In this document: positions 1 through 8,624 of the stretch, in pieces
Numbering within the stretch: the stretch's first letter is position 1
How the letters are laid out: every line of letters begins with the position of its first letter
Notes under the pieces: model-generated
Databases searched by the model: none
The model's input: the letters and a program-made list of their open reading frames with translations, nothing else
What the model was told of the DNA's origin: nothing
Origin: Tannerellaceae bacterium
GTDB lineage: Bacteria > Bacteroidota > Bacteroidia > Bacteroidales > Tannerellaceae
Length of the DNA: 14,068 nt
Reading direction: 5' to 3'
NCBI GenBank assembly: GCA_031267775.1
Contig: JAIRYL010000042.1
Coordinates: 1-14,068 of the forward strand
Program-made: the position numbers and the translations under genes

Positions 1-1046
1 TGACAAAAACGATGGTTGAATTACATGGAGGGCAAATTTTAGTAGACAGCGAGCCAAATGCCGGCAGTACGTTCAGCGTTGTTATTTTGTCGGGAAACAG
101 TCATTTCTTGCCCGGCGAAATCATACAGAGCAGCGAACTGCCGGAAAGAAAAAACGCCGGACGCATCAGCGCCGGTAATCCGTCCGACAAGCCCCAACCG
201 GTAAAAGAATCCATACCCGGAGCGGCGTTTGAAAAAGAAAACAAAGACGGTTCCAATCGCCCCGTCGTCTTACTTGTAGAAGATGATGCAGATATGCGTA
301 CTTATATCCGGCAGGAATTAGCCGGTCAATATCAGGTAGAGGAAGCCCCGGATGGTAAAAAAGGGCTGGAAAAAGCCCGGAAAATAATGCCCGACCTGAT
401 TATTACAGACGTAATGATGCCGGAATTAAACGGGTTTGAGCTTTGCCGCATACTAAAGGAAGAGCCTGCTACCAGCCATATCCCGGTTATAATTCTTACG
501 GCGCAAGGGAGTATGGAGCGCCGTATGGAAGGGCTGGAAACAGGAGCAGACAGCTACATTGCCAAACCATTTTATACAAGGCATCTGAAAATCCGTATCG
601 AGAAATTAGTAGAGCTTCGGAATAAGATGAAAGAACGGTTCAGTAAATCCATCAACATGAACGCGCAGGAAATAACGCTTACAAGCGTGGATGAACGCCT
701 GCTGCAAAACGCGATAGACTATGTGCGCGGCAATATGGAAAATTCGGGGTTAAGCGTAGAAGAGATGAGTAAAAAATTAGGGTTAAGCCGAACGCATTTA
801 CACCGCAAATTAAAAGCGCTAACCGGACAAACGCCCGTAGAATTTATTAAAATGATTCGGATGAAACAGGCTGCTTATTTACTTGGCACCGGTAAATTAA
901 GTATTTCGGAAGTGGGATATAAAGTAGGATACAGCACGCCTTCTTATTTTAGCAGCAGCTTTAACGCTTATTTTGGCATGTCGCCCTCTGCCTATATGGA
1001 CGAAAAGGTAAGCGGAAGGAAAGAAGAAAAAGAAGAAGCAAAATAA
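1..1046 (+). CDS. Hybrid two-component system regulator (HTCS), 3' part only
   Basis: This is the C-terminal part of a membrane sensor kinase fused to its own response regulator and DNA-binding domain. The reading frame is open from base 3 and enters as LTKTMVELHGG, the end of a histidine-kinase ATPase domain, so the ATG at 12 is internal and the real start lies upstream of the window. Counting from that Met, residues 1-26 are the ATPase tail (G-box GSTFSVVIL), 27-83 a long polar linker, and 84-200 a receiver domain with acidic D91/D92, phospho-acceptor D133 (ITDVMMPELNG), T163 and K185 (AKPF). Residues about 231-328 are an AraC-type double helix-turn-helix (SRTHLHRKLKALTGQ, then VGYSTPSYFSSSF). 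The tail is short and highly charged. Such proteins in Bacteroidota usually control nearby polysaccharide-utilisation genes, but none is visible here; its target may be upstream. It converges on pyrC with only 28 bp between the stops. Confidence 0.93.
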   Translation, partial: TKTMVELHGGQILVDSEPNAGSTFSVVILSGNSHFLPGEIIQSSELPERKNAGRISAGNPSDKPQPVKESIPGAAFEKENKDGSNRPVVLLVEDDADMRTYIRQELAGQYQVEEAPDGKKGLEKARKIMPDLIITDVMMPELNGFELCRILKEEPATSHIPVIILTAQGSMERRMEGLETGADSYIAKPFYTRHLKIRIEKLVELRNKMKERFSKSINMNAQEITLTSVDERLLQNAIDYVRGNMENSGLSVEEMSKKLGLSRTHLHRKLKALTGQTPVEFIKMIRMKQAAYLLGTGKLSISEVGYKVGYSTPSYFSSSFNAYFGMSPSAYMDEKVSGRKEEKEEAK

Positions 1047-1074
1047 ACCCGCCTCCTTACGGCCGGCGTCAATC

Positions 1075-2415
1075 TCAATGGTATGCTACTTCCATACCGC
1101 GGACGTTTTTATTTATTTGCCCGTTGTCGTAGGCCAATTGTCCGTTTACATACGTTTTCCATACCGTATGCCGGAAGGTATGCCCTTCAAAGGGCGACCA
1201 GCCGCATTTATAAAGAATGTTGTCTTTTGTAACAGTCTGCCCCGTTCCGGGATCTACAAGTACAAGGTCGGCATAATAACCGGGACGAATAAAGCCGCGC
1301 CGGTCTATACGGAATAATTCGGCCGGTAAATGAGCCATTTTTTCCGCCACTCTTTCGCAGGTAAAGATACCTTCGGCAGCCATTTCAAGCATAGCTGTCA
1401 ATGAATGTTGAATAAGCGGTCCGCCGGATGCGGCAGTCAGGCAATCACCTTCTTTTTCGGCAAGCAGGTGAGGGGCATGGTCGGTTGCTACAATGTCGAT
1501 GGTATGGTTATTCACAGCTTCGCGCAAAGCCTTGCGATCATGGGTGGTTTTTATGGCCGGATTCCACTTGATACGGTTTCCGAGCGTTGCATAATCTTCG
1601 TCGGCAAACCATAAGTGATGCACGCATACCTCTCCGGTTATTCTCTTGTCGGATAAAGGGATATTGCCATTCAACAAGGATAATTCCTTTGCCGTGGAAA
1701 GGTGTAAGATATGAAGGCGCGCATGGAAGCGCTCCGCTAATTCCACAGCCTCCGACGAGGAAACATAGCAAGCTTCCTCGCTTCGTATTTTACTGTGGAA
1801 GGCGATATCCAGGTTTTCGCCATACAGATTGGCGTAATAATTTATATTTCGTTTAATAATATCTTCTTTTTCGGCATGGACGGCTATCAGCAAGTCTGTC
1901 TCGCCAAAGATCTGTTCAAGCGTTTCTTTTTTATCTACCAGCATATTGCCGGTAGAAGACCCCAGAAACAATTTCAGCCCCGGAACTCTTGTTTTATCTA
2001 ATTTGTTTATTTCCTTTATATTATTGTTTGTTCCTCCAAAAAAGAAAGAGTAATTGGCTACGGATACTTCCGCGCCTCGTTCCAGTTTCCGGTTTAAATG
2101 ATCGATGGTAGTTGTTTGGGGCTTTGTATTCGGCATATCCATAAAGGTGGTTACGCCGCCGGCTACCGCTGCACAACTTTCGCTGGAGATATCGCCCTTA
2201 TGCGTAAGTCCCGGTTCGCGAAAGTGTACCTGGTCGTCAATTACGCCGGGCAGAAGCCATTTACCTGTGGCGTCAACTACTTCGCCGTCTATAAATTGCC
2301 GGGGCAGATCCCCTTCGTAAACAGTTGCAATTTTATCGCCTTCAATGCATACGGAACCTGTAAATGAACGCCCTTCGTTAATAATACGGGCGTTTTTAAT
2401 AACCGTTTTCTTCAT
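1075..2415 (-). CDS. pyrC: Dihydroorotase
   Basis: Cytoplasmic zinc amidohydrolase that interconverts carbamoyl-aspartate and dihydroorotate, the third step of de novo pyrimidine synthesis. The 446 residues fit a long (type I) dihydroorotase. Visible signatures are DDQVHFREPGLTHKGD (60-75), DMPNT (93-97), GLKLF with the lysine K148 that is carbamylated in this family, metal-binding histidines at H180 (AVHAEKE) and H238 (HILHLS), and D312 in ATDHAPH. The C-terminus has the usual RPGYYADLVLVD strand. The first histidine of the HxH metal motif is replaced by Q62. I recall the same DDQVHF form in Porphyromonas and Bacteroides dihydroorotases, so it is probably a lineage trait and not a defect, but a related amidohydrolase activity cannot be excluded by eye. 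Its ATG lies inside the last codons of the upstream glycosyltransferase gene (20 bp overlap), which implies co-transcription and probably translational coupling. There is no clear Shine-Dalgarno sequence. Confidence 0.93.
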   Translation of the reverse strand: MKKTVIKNARIINEGRSFTGSVCIEGDKIATVYEGDLPRQFIDGEVVDATGKWLLPGVIDDQVHFREPGLTHKGDISSESCAAVAGGVTTFMDMPNTKPQTTTIDHLNRKLERGAEVSVANYSFFFGGTNNNIKEINKLDKTRVPGLKLFLGSSTGNMLVDKKETLEQIFGETDLLIAVHAEKEDIIKRNINYYANLYGENLDIAFHSKIRSEEACYVSSSEAVELAERFHARLHILHLSTAKELSLLNGNIPLSDKRITGEVCVHHLWFADEDYATLGNRIKWNPAIKTTHDRKALREAVNNHTIDIVATDHAPHLLAEKEGDCLTAASGGPLIQHSLTAMLEMAAEGIFTCERVAEKMAHLPAELFRIDRRGFIRPGYYADLVLVDPGTGQTVTKDNILYKCGWSPFEGHTFRHTVWKTYVNGQLAYDNGQINKNVRGMEVAYH

Positions 2416-3157
2416 TAGATTTCTTTTTACGGGGATATGTAAAGAAAAAGCTCCACCATTTCAGTTTTAACACGCCAAACAAAGCCTCCCCGAATATGGA
2501 CGAATTCATTTTAGAAACGCCTAATACGCGATTAACAAATATAATAGGTACTTCTATCAGTTTAAACCCGTATTTAAATGCGGTAAACTTCATTTCTATC
2601 TGGAAAGCATATCCCTTAAAATGAATCCGGTCCAAACCGATCGTTTCAAGTACTTCGCGCCGGTAACATACAAAACCGGCTGTTGTGTCCTGCACCTTCA
2701 TCCCGGTAATAATCCGTACGTAAACAGAAGCAAAATAAGACATTAACACCCTCCCTAACGGCCAGTTCACCACATTTACGCCGTCTACGTACCTTGAACC
2801 GATAGCCACATCGCCTCCCTTCTCCGTACAGGCGGCGTATAAATGGAGCAAGTCGTTGGGATTGTGGCTAAAGTCGGCGTCCATTTCAAATATATAATCG
2901 TATTTACGTTCGATACACCAGTTGAAACCGCATATATAGGCTGTTCCCAACCCCTGTTTACCTTCTCTTTCAACAAGAAAAAGCCGCTCCGCAAATTCGG
3001 CCTGCAAACGTTTTACAATAGCAGCCGTCCCGTCGGGAGAGCCGTCGTCTATAATCAGGATATTGAATATTTTAGACAAACCGAACACCCTTCGGATAAT
3101 ATTTTCAATATTTTCTTTTTCGTTATAGGTGGGAATAATTACAATACTATCAGGCAT
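2396..3157 (-). CDS. GT2 glycosyltransferase, polyprenol-phosphate mannose synthase-like
   Basis: Family 2 (GT-A fold) glycosyltransferase of the dolichyl-phosphate mannose synthase type. It is expected to move a sugar from a nucleotide donor (GDP-mannose in the characterised members) to a polyprenyl phosphate at the inner face of the cytoplasmic membrane. In 253 residues it shows IPTYNEKENI (8-17), IIDDGSPDGT (35-44), the metal-binding DAD (93-95, FEMDADFSHNP), GSRYVDG (120-126), QDTTAGF (156-162) and the family's R210 region (VNRVLGVSKM). The C-terminus is hydrophobic then basic (WWSFFFTYPRKKK) with no added transmembrane pair, so it resembles the short, membrane-associated class. The ATG at 3157 is preceded by a weak purine stretch (AAGAG) and by a TACCTTTG -7 box on the minus strand. 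It is first in an operon with pyrC. The donor and acceptor cannot be told from sequence. Confidence 0.9.
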   Translation of the reverse strand: MPDSIVIIPTYNEKENIENIIRRVFGLSKIFNILIIDDGSPDGTAAIVKRLQAEFAERLFLVEREGKQGLGTAYICGFNWCIERKYDYIFEMDADFSHNPNDLLHLYAACTEKGGDVAIGSRYVDGVNVVNWPLGRVLMSYFASVYVRIITGMKVQDTTAGFVCYRREVLETIGLDRIHFKGYAFQIEMKFTAFKYGFKLIEVPIIFVNRVLGVSKMNSSIFGEALFGVLKLKWWSFFFTYPRKKKSNEENGY

Positions 3158-3188
3158 AAAAAACTCTTATTTTGTCAGATTGAATAGC

Positions 3189-3196
3189 CAAAGGTA
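3189..3196 (-). promoter_or_regulatory. Bacteroides-type -7 box for the glycosyltransferase-pyrC operon
   Basis: The minus strand reads TACCTTTG, a full match to the TAnnTTTG -7 consensus. It lies about 32 bp before the ATG at 3157, giving an expected leader of about 25 nt. No TTTG -33 box stands at the usual 19-21 bp spacing, so only half of the promoter is supported. Confidence 0.55.
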
Positions 3197-3224
3197 GATA
3201 TTTTAATCGATTTAAGATATTCCG

Positions 3225-3256
3225 TTTGTGCTATTTTATACAAAAACCTACCTTTG
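3225..3256 (+). promoter_or_regulatory. Bacteroides-type promoter for mfd
   Basis: TTTG at 3225-3228 and TACCTTTG at 3249-3256 are separated by exactly 20 bp, matching the TTTG-N19-21-TAnnTTTG promoter of the Bacteroidota primary sigma factor. Transcription should begin a few bases after 3256. The site diverges from the glycosyltransferase promoter at 3189-3196. It also decides the mfd start, because the TTG at 3254 lies inside the -7 box and would not be transcribed. Confidence 0.75.
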
Positions 3257-3274
3257 CATAAACATCTTAACACT

Positions 3275-6200
3275 TTGGACATACACAATTTGCTTACGCT
3301 TTATACAGCCCATCCGCAGGTAACGGCGTTGGGCTCTGCTCTTAACAACCCTTCTGCACGCAGTATATTTCTGGAAGGTTTACGCGGTTCAAGCCCGGCC
3401 CTGCTCATCGCTTCCTGTTTTACCGGACGGGGAGGGCAGTTTGTCTGCATACTGGACGATCTGGAAGACGCCGGCTATTTTTATCATGACTTGATGCAGC
3501 TAACGAGCCACGAAAATATATACTTTTTCCCTTCGGCCTACCGGCGGACTATTAAATATGGCCATACAGACCCCGCAAATGAAATACTGCGGACAGAGGT
3601 TCTCAGTATGCTGCAAGACAGGGAGACGCCTTATATAATCGTTACGTATCCTGACGCCATTGCCGAAAAGGTAATCTCGCAGGAAGCGCTGAAAGAAAAT
3701 ACGCTGAAAATCCATACGGGCGAGAAACTCGATAACCTGTTTGTTTCCGACGTATTAGACGAATATGATTTTGAACATGTAGACTATGTATACGAACCCG
3801 GACAGTATGCAATGCGCGGAAGTATCCTTGACGTCTTCTCCTTTTCGTATGAATTTCCGTATCGTATCGATTTCTTTGGCAATGAAGTGGAAACGATACG
3901 GTCGTTTGACGTAGAGACGCAACTGTCCAAAGAGAAATTTAACAGCATTCATATTGTTCCGAGAATAAGTAAAACAAACCGTCCCGATACGTCGCTGTTA
4001 GGGTCGGTATCCGGGCAAACCGTGCTGGTAACGCGCGACCTGGCCTGGTGTAAAGAACGCATAGACAGTATATGGAACGAAGAACCTGTTACAGGGGATG
4101 AAGAATCTTTTGCCGACAGAGACGATATGCGTGCGAAGCTTATTACGGGAGACGATTTTATTCGTCCGGCAGTAAATTTCCGGCGTATCAGTTTCGGTAA
4201 ATACCCTGCCGGGCCGACTGTTACGCTATCTTTTCATACCAGCCTGCAACCGGTGTATCATAAGAATTTTGAACTTGTAAGCAAGTCGTTCCACAGCCGT
4301 TTGAAGGAGGGATATGCCATTTATATATTGAGCGACGTAGAAAAGCAGGCTACGCGCATCCGCCATATATTTGAAGACAGAAAAGAGGATATTCCGTTTA
4401 CGGCCGTAAATAAAACGATTCACGAAGGTTTTTCGGATGATACCTTGCGCGTTTGTTATTTTACCGATCACCAGTTGTTCGACCGTTTTCATAAATTCAA
4501 TTTAAAAAGCGATAAAGCGCGAAGCGGCAAGTTAACGCTTTCGCTGAAAGAACTCAACCAGTTTGCAAACGGCGATTATATTGTGCATATAGACCATGGC
4601 GTAGGGCAATTTGGCGGATTGGTACGCACCGAAGCGAATGGCAAAATGCAGGAAGTGGTAAAACTTATTTACCAGAACAACGACGTTATTTTTGTGAGTA
4701 TCCATTCGCTGCATAAACTCTCTAAATATAAAGGAAAAGATAGCGGCGAAGCGCCTAAACTGAGTAAACTGGGAACGGGCGCCTGGGAACGGATGAAAGA
4801 GCGGACCAAGAAAAAGGTGAAGGATATTGCCCGCGACTTAATTAGCCTGTATGCTAAACGGAGGCAGGAGAAAGGGTTTTCGTTTGCTCCCGATAGTTTT
4901 ATGCAGCACGAGCTGGAGGTTAGTTTTATTTATGAAGATACGCCCGACCAGATGAAAGCTACCGAGGAGGTGAAAGCGGATATGGAAAATGTGCGTCCGA
5001 TGGACAGGCTTATTTGCGGCGACGTGGGATTTGGGAAAACGGAAATTGCCATTCGCGCCGCCTTTAAAGCGGTGGCCGATAATAAACAGGTAGCCGTGCT
5101 GGTACCTACCACCGTGCTGGCGTTTCAGCATTATCAAACATTCTCGGAACGGTTGAAGGATTTTCCCTGTACAATTAATTATATCAGCCGCGCCCGTAGC
5201 GCCGCGCAGATAAAAGAAGCGCTGGCCCAAACAAGGGAGGGGAAAACGGATATATTAATAGGCACTCACCGCATTGTAAGCAAAGACGTGCAATTTAAAG
5301 ATATTGGCCTGCTAATTATAGATGAAGAGCAGAAATTCGGCGTATCGGTTAAAGAAAAATTACGCCTTCTGAAGGCAAATGTAGATACCCTTACGATGAC
5401 GGCCACGCCGATTCCACGTACGCTTCAATTTTCGTTAATGGGCGCGCGCGATTTGAGTAATATCAATACGCCGCCGCCCAACCGGTATCCGGTACAGACG
5501 GAAGTCGAGCGGTTCAACCCGGATATTATCCGCGAAGCGATACATTTTGAAATGAGCCGCAACGGGCAGGTTTTCTTTATCAATAACCGGGTACAGAATA
5601 TTTATGAAATAGAAAAGCTGGTTAAACGCGAAACGCCCGACGCCCGGATTTGCGTGGGACACGGGCAAATGGAGCCTGATAAATTAGAAAAGATACTGCT
5701 CGATTTTATCAACTATGAATATGACGTGCTGATTGCTACAAGTATTGTAGAGAACGGAATTGACGTTCCGAATGCCAATACGATTATAATTAATAACGCC
5801 CAGCAGTTTGGACTTTCCGACTTGCACCAGTTGAGAGGCCGGGTAGGAAGAAGTAACCGGAAGGCTTTCTGTTATTTATTATCTCCGCCTTTTGCCACGT
5901 TGAACCAGGAAGCCCGGAGGCGGCTGCGGGCCATAGAAAACTTTTCCGAGCTGGGGAGCGGTATTTATATTGCCATGCAAGACCTTGATATTCGCGGCGC
6001 GGGTAATTTGCTGGGCGCTGAGCAGAGCGGCTTTATTGCTGATTTGGGTTATGAAACCTATCAGAAAATACTGGAAGAGGCTGTGGACGAGTTGAAAAAC
6101 GACGAGTTTAAACATTTATACAAGACCGGCGACAACGAAACGAAGCGCCCGGCAGGTGATAACTTTGTGCGGGAAACCTTTATCGAAAGCGATTTGGAGC

Positions 6201-6625
6201 TGATGTTTCCGCCGGCTTATATACCGAATGATTCGGAGCGCGTGTCTCTTTACCGCGAACTGGATAAAATGGAAGACGAACGGGATATCCTTTCTTTTAC
6301 CGGCAGACTGGAAGATCGCTTTGGCAAAATACCCGAAGAAGGAAAGGAATTGATCCGTATTGTGAGGCTTCGCCGGTTGACCAAAGAATTGGGTATTGAA
6401 AAGGTGGTGTTAAAGAAAGAGCGAATGAGCCTTTTCCTGCTTTCAAACCCGGATAACCCGTACTATCAAAGCGAAGCGTTTGACAAATTACTTGCCTTTG
6501 TGCAGAAATATCCCCGAAGGTGTAATTTACGCGAACAGAATGGCAAACGAAGCATCCTGATTAAAGACGTTCAAACGGTGGGCGCAGCCTACGCCTTAGT
6601 AGAAGAAATTCGTGCATCCGTATAA
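3275..6625 (+). CDS. mfd: Transcription-repair coupling factor Mfd
   Basis: DNA translocase that recognises RNA polymerase stalled at a lesion, pushes it off and recruits UvrA for nucleotide excision repair. Numbering runs from the TTG at 3254 (1123 residues; E. coli Mfd has 1148). Residues about 1-340 hold the UvrB-like region, with EPGQYAMRGSILDVF at 181-195. Residues about 425-495 are the RNA-polymerase-interacting domain (NGDYIVHIDHGVGQFGG). The helicase core follows with Walker A GDVGFGKT (589-596), DEEQ (690-693), TATPIPR (716-722), and GRVGRSNR (862-869) opening the TRG region; the C-terminal regulatory domain is at about 980-1100. No ATG lies near the N-terminus. Possible starts are TTG codons at 3254, 3275 and 3290. 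I chose 3275 because the promoter's -7 box covers 3254 and because the product then begins MDIHNLLTLYTAHPQV, as homologues do. The next gene starts 15 bp after the stop. Confidence 0.95.
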   Translation: MDIHNLLTLYTAHPQVTALGSALNNPSARSIFLEGLRGSSPALLIASCFTGRGGQFVCILDDLEDAGYFYHDLMQLTSHENIYFFPSAYRRTIKYGHTDPANEILRTEVLSMLQDRETPYIIVTYPDAIAEKVISQEALKENTLKIHTGEKLDNLFVSDVLDEYDFEHVDYVYEPGQYAMRGSILDVFSFSYEFPYRIDFFGNEVETIRSFDVETQLSKEKFNSIHIVPRISKTNRPDTSLLGSVSGQTVLVTRDLAWCKERIDSIWNEEPVTGDEESFADRDDMRAKLITGDDFIRPAVNFRRISFGKYPAGPTVTLSFHTSLQPVYHKNFELVSKSFHSRLKEGYAIYILSDVEKQATRIRHIFEDRKEDIPFTAVNKTIHEGFSDDTLRVCYFTDHQLFDRFHKFNLKSDKARSGKLTLSLKELNQFANGDYIVHIDHGVGQFGGLVRTEANGKMQEVVKLIYQNNDVIFVSIHSLHKLSKYKGKDSGEAPKLSKLGTGAWERMKERTKKKVKDIARDLISLYAKRRQEKGFSFAPDSFMQHELEVSFIYEDTPDQMKATEEVKADMENVRPMDRLICGDVGFGKTEIAIRAAFKAVADNKQVAVLVPTTVLAFQHYQTFSERLKDFPCTINYISRARSAAQIKEALAQTREGKTDILIGTHRIVSKDVQFKDIGLLIIDEEQKFGVSVKEKLRLLKANVDTLTMTATPIPRTLQFSLMGARDLSNINTPPPNRYPVQTEVERFNPDIIREAIHFEMSRNGQVFFINNRVQNIYEIEKLVKRETPDARICVGHGQMEPDKLEKILLDFINYEYDVLIATSIVENGIDVPNANTIIINNAQQFGLSDLHQLRGRVGRSNRKAFCYLLSPPFATLNQEARRRLRAIENFSELGSGIYIAMQDLDIRGAGNLLGAEQSGFIADLGYETYQKILEEAVDELKNDEFKHLYKTGDNETKRPAGDNFVRETFIESDLELMFPPAYIPNDSERVSLYRELDKMEDERDILSFTGRLEDRFGKIPEEGKELIRIVRLRRLTKELGIEKVVLKKERMSLFLLSNPDNPYYQSEAFDKLLAFVQKYPRRCNLREQNGKRSILIKDVQTVGAAYALVEEIRASV

Positions 6626-6640
6626 ATAATTATAGCAGTT

Positions 6641-8527
6641 ATGAAGAAAACAATTGTAGATTTTTTTGAAAATTCGGTAAAACAGTATCCCGCTAATACG
6701 TTTTTGCTGGAAAAAACGAAAGACAGGTTTGAACCTGCAACGTATGCGCAGGTACAAAAACTTGTTTATACGCTGGGAGCCGGCCTGGTAGCGCTGGGCG
6801 TAGAGAAGGGCGATAATATGGCGCTTTTGAGCGAAGGCCGCAATGCCTGGATTGTGGGAGAACTGGCTATGTTTTACGCCGGGGCTACAAACGTGCCGTT
6901 ATCTGTTAAGCTGGAAGAAGCGACCGACCTGCTGTTTCGGCTTCAGCATGCCGAGGTAAAGTATATCCTGGTTTCGGGGCGGCAAGTAAAGAAGATTCGT
7001 TCAATTATCGACCGCCTGCCCTTCGTCAGGCAAATCATTGTTATGGACGAACAGCCGGCGTATGAAGAAAAAGAGGTCTTTATGGGCGAAGTTAACGGAA
7101 TGGGGGAGGATTATCTCCGGAAAACGCCGCTGGAAGAATTTCTGGCCATTGGACAATCCCTGCAAAACGACGATTATGCTACCATCACCTATACGTCGGG
7201 AACGACGGCCGACCCGAAAGGCGTTATCCTTACGCACCGTAATTATACCGCCAACGTAGAACAGTCGCTGAGCTGCATAGATATAGACCAAAGCTGGAGA
7301 ACCTTTATTATTCTGCCGCTCGATCATTGCTTTGCGCATGTGGTAGGCTTTTATATATTTATGTACAAAGGCGCTTCGGTAGCTACCGTGCAGACGGGCA
7401 GTACGCCGATGCAGACATTGAAAAACATACCGGTAAATATTAAGGAAGTAAAGCCGTACCTGATACTGAGCGTGCCGGCGCTGGCCAAAAGCTTCAAGAA
7501 AAACATAGAGCAGGGCGTACAGGCAAAGGGCAAGGCTGTCGAGGCGCTGTTTGATTTTGCGCTGAAGACGGCCTGCGCGTATAATGGCGCCGGAGGGGAT
7601 GACAAGGGCGCCGGATGGCGTTTTTTACTGAAACCGCTGGTGGCTCTTTTTGATAAAATACTGTTTGCCGGCGTACGGCGGAATTTTGGGGGAGAACTTC
7701 GTTTCTTTATTGGCGGGGGCGCTTTACTGGACAAAGACCTTCAGAAATTCTATTATGCCATCGGCATGCCCATGTATCAGGGGTATGGACTCAGCGAGGC
7801 TACGCCGGTTATTTCTACCAACGGCCCGCGCCGCCATTTGTTTGGCAGCAGCGGAACGCCGGTGCAGCCGCTCGACCTTAAAATTTGCGACGCCGGCGGA
7901 AAGGAACAGCCCGACGGCGAAAAGGGAGAAATTGTAGTTCGCGGCGAAAACGTTATGGCCGGATATTGGAAAAATCCGGCGGCTACGGCCGAAACGCTAA
8001 AAGACGGATGGCTGCATACCGGCGATATGGGGTATGCAAAGGAGGGACTTCTGTATGTGACGGGACGCTTTAAAAGCCTGCTGATAAGCAGCGACGGCGA
8101 AAAATACAGTCCCGAAGGTATTGAAGAAGCCATGATGGAGCATTTGCCGGCGGTGGAGCAACTGTTGCTTTACAACAATCAGCGTCCCTACACGGTAGCC
8201 ATCCTGACGGTAAACAAAAAGCTGCCCGGCTTCCGGCAGGCAGACCTGGCGGCGGAAAAAGGCCGGGAAGAGGCCATCCGGACGGTTAAAAACCAGATAG
8301 ACCGCTTCCGAAAAGGGGGAGACCTGTCGGCCCTGTTCCCCGAACGATGGTTGCCGGCCACCTTTGCCATCCTGCCCGAACCCTGGACGGAGCAAAACGG
8401 ACTGGTGAACAGTTCGCTCAAGGTTGTCCGCGCCAAGGTAGAAAAGCGGTATGCCGAAAGGATTGAATACCTGTATACGCCGGAAGGGAAAAACCCGGTT
8501 AATCCCCCCAATATACATTCGCTGTAA
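6641..8527 (+). CDS. AMP-forming acyl-CoA synthetase (long-chain fatty acid-CoA ligase type)
   Basis: Member of the ANL adenylating-enzyme superfamily. It activates a carboxylic acid, probably a long-chain fatty acid, to an acyl-adenylate and then to acyl-CoA. The 628 residues carry the P-loop YTSGTTADPKG (184-194), the acyl/adenylate motif YQGYGLSEATP (379-389), WLHTGD (457-462), the hinge GRFKSLLISSDGEKYSPE (475-492), and the catalytic lysine region NSSLKVVR with K594. The order and length fit bacterial FadD or AMP-binding proteins, and all catalytic motifs are intact. There is no signal peptide; the protein is probably cytosolic or peripheral to the membrane. It starts 15 bp after the mfd stop without a separate promoter or a clear Shine-Dalgarno sequence, so it is likely co-transcribed with mfd. 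A strong hairpin terminator follows. Substrate chain length cannot be read from sequence. Confidence 0.92.
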   Translation: MKKTIVDFFENSVKQYPANTFLLEKTKDRFEPATYAQVQKLVYTLGAGLVALGVEKGDNMALLSEGRNAWIVGELAMFYAGATNVPLSVKLEEATDLLFRLQHAEVKYILVSGRQVKKIRSIIDRLPFVRQIIVMDEQPAYEEKEVFMGEVNGMGEDYLRKTPLEEFLAIGQSLQNDDYATITYTSGTTADPKGVILTHRNYTANVEQSLSCIDIDQSWRTFIILPLDHCFAHVVGFYIFMYKGASVATVQTGSTPMQTLKNIPVNIKEVKPYLILSVPALAKSFKKNIEQGVQAKGKAVEALFDFALKTACAYNGAGGDDKGAGWRFLLKPLVALFDKILFAGVRRNFGGELRFFIGGGALLDKDLQKFYYAIGMPMYQGYGLSEATPVISTNGPRRHLFGSSGTPVQPLDLKICDAGGKEQPDGEKGEIVVRGENVMAGYWKNPAATAETLKDGWLHTGDMGYAKEGLLYVTGRFKSLLISSDGEKYSPEGIEEAMMEHLPAVEQLLLYNNQRPYTVAILTVNKKLPGFRQADLAAEKGREEAIRTVKNQIDRFRKGGDLSALFPERWLPATFAILPEPWTEQNGLVNSSLKVVRAKVEKRYAERIEYLYTPEGKNPVNPPNIHSL

Positions 8528-8552
8528 ACCTTTGGCGCATCCTCCTGAAAAA

Positions 8553-8610
8553 GAGAGCGGGGCTTGATAACCGTCGATGGTTATCAAGCGCCCGCTCTCC
8601 TTTTTTTTTT
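8553..8610. terminator. Bidirectional intrinsic terminator
   Basis: GAGAGCGGG (8553-8561) plus GCTTGATAACC (8562-8572) pair with GGTTATCAAGC (8579-8589) and CCCGCTCTC (8591-8599). This gives a 20-bp stem with one bulged G and a 6-base loop. T10 follows on the plus strand (8601-8610) and a short A-run precedes it (8548-8552), which serves as the U-tract on the minus strand. It lies between two converging genes and can end transcription of both. Confidence 0.92.
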
Positions 8611-8624
8611 AACAGCCGCCCGGT

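Noticed and set aside
4838..5230. Antisense open frame of 130 codons within mfd
   Set aside because: Lies opposite the conserved helicase core; no family signature.
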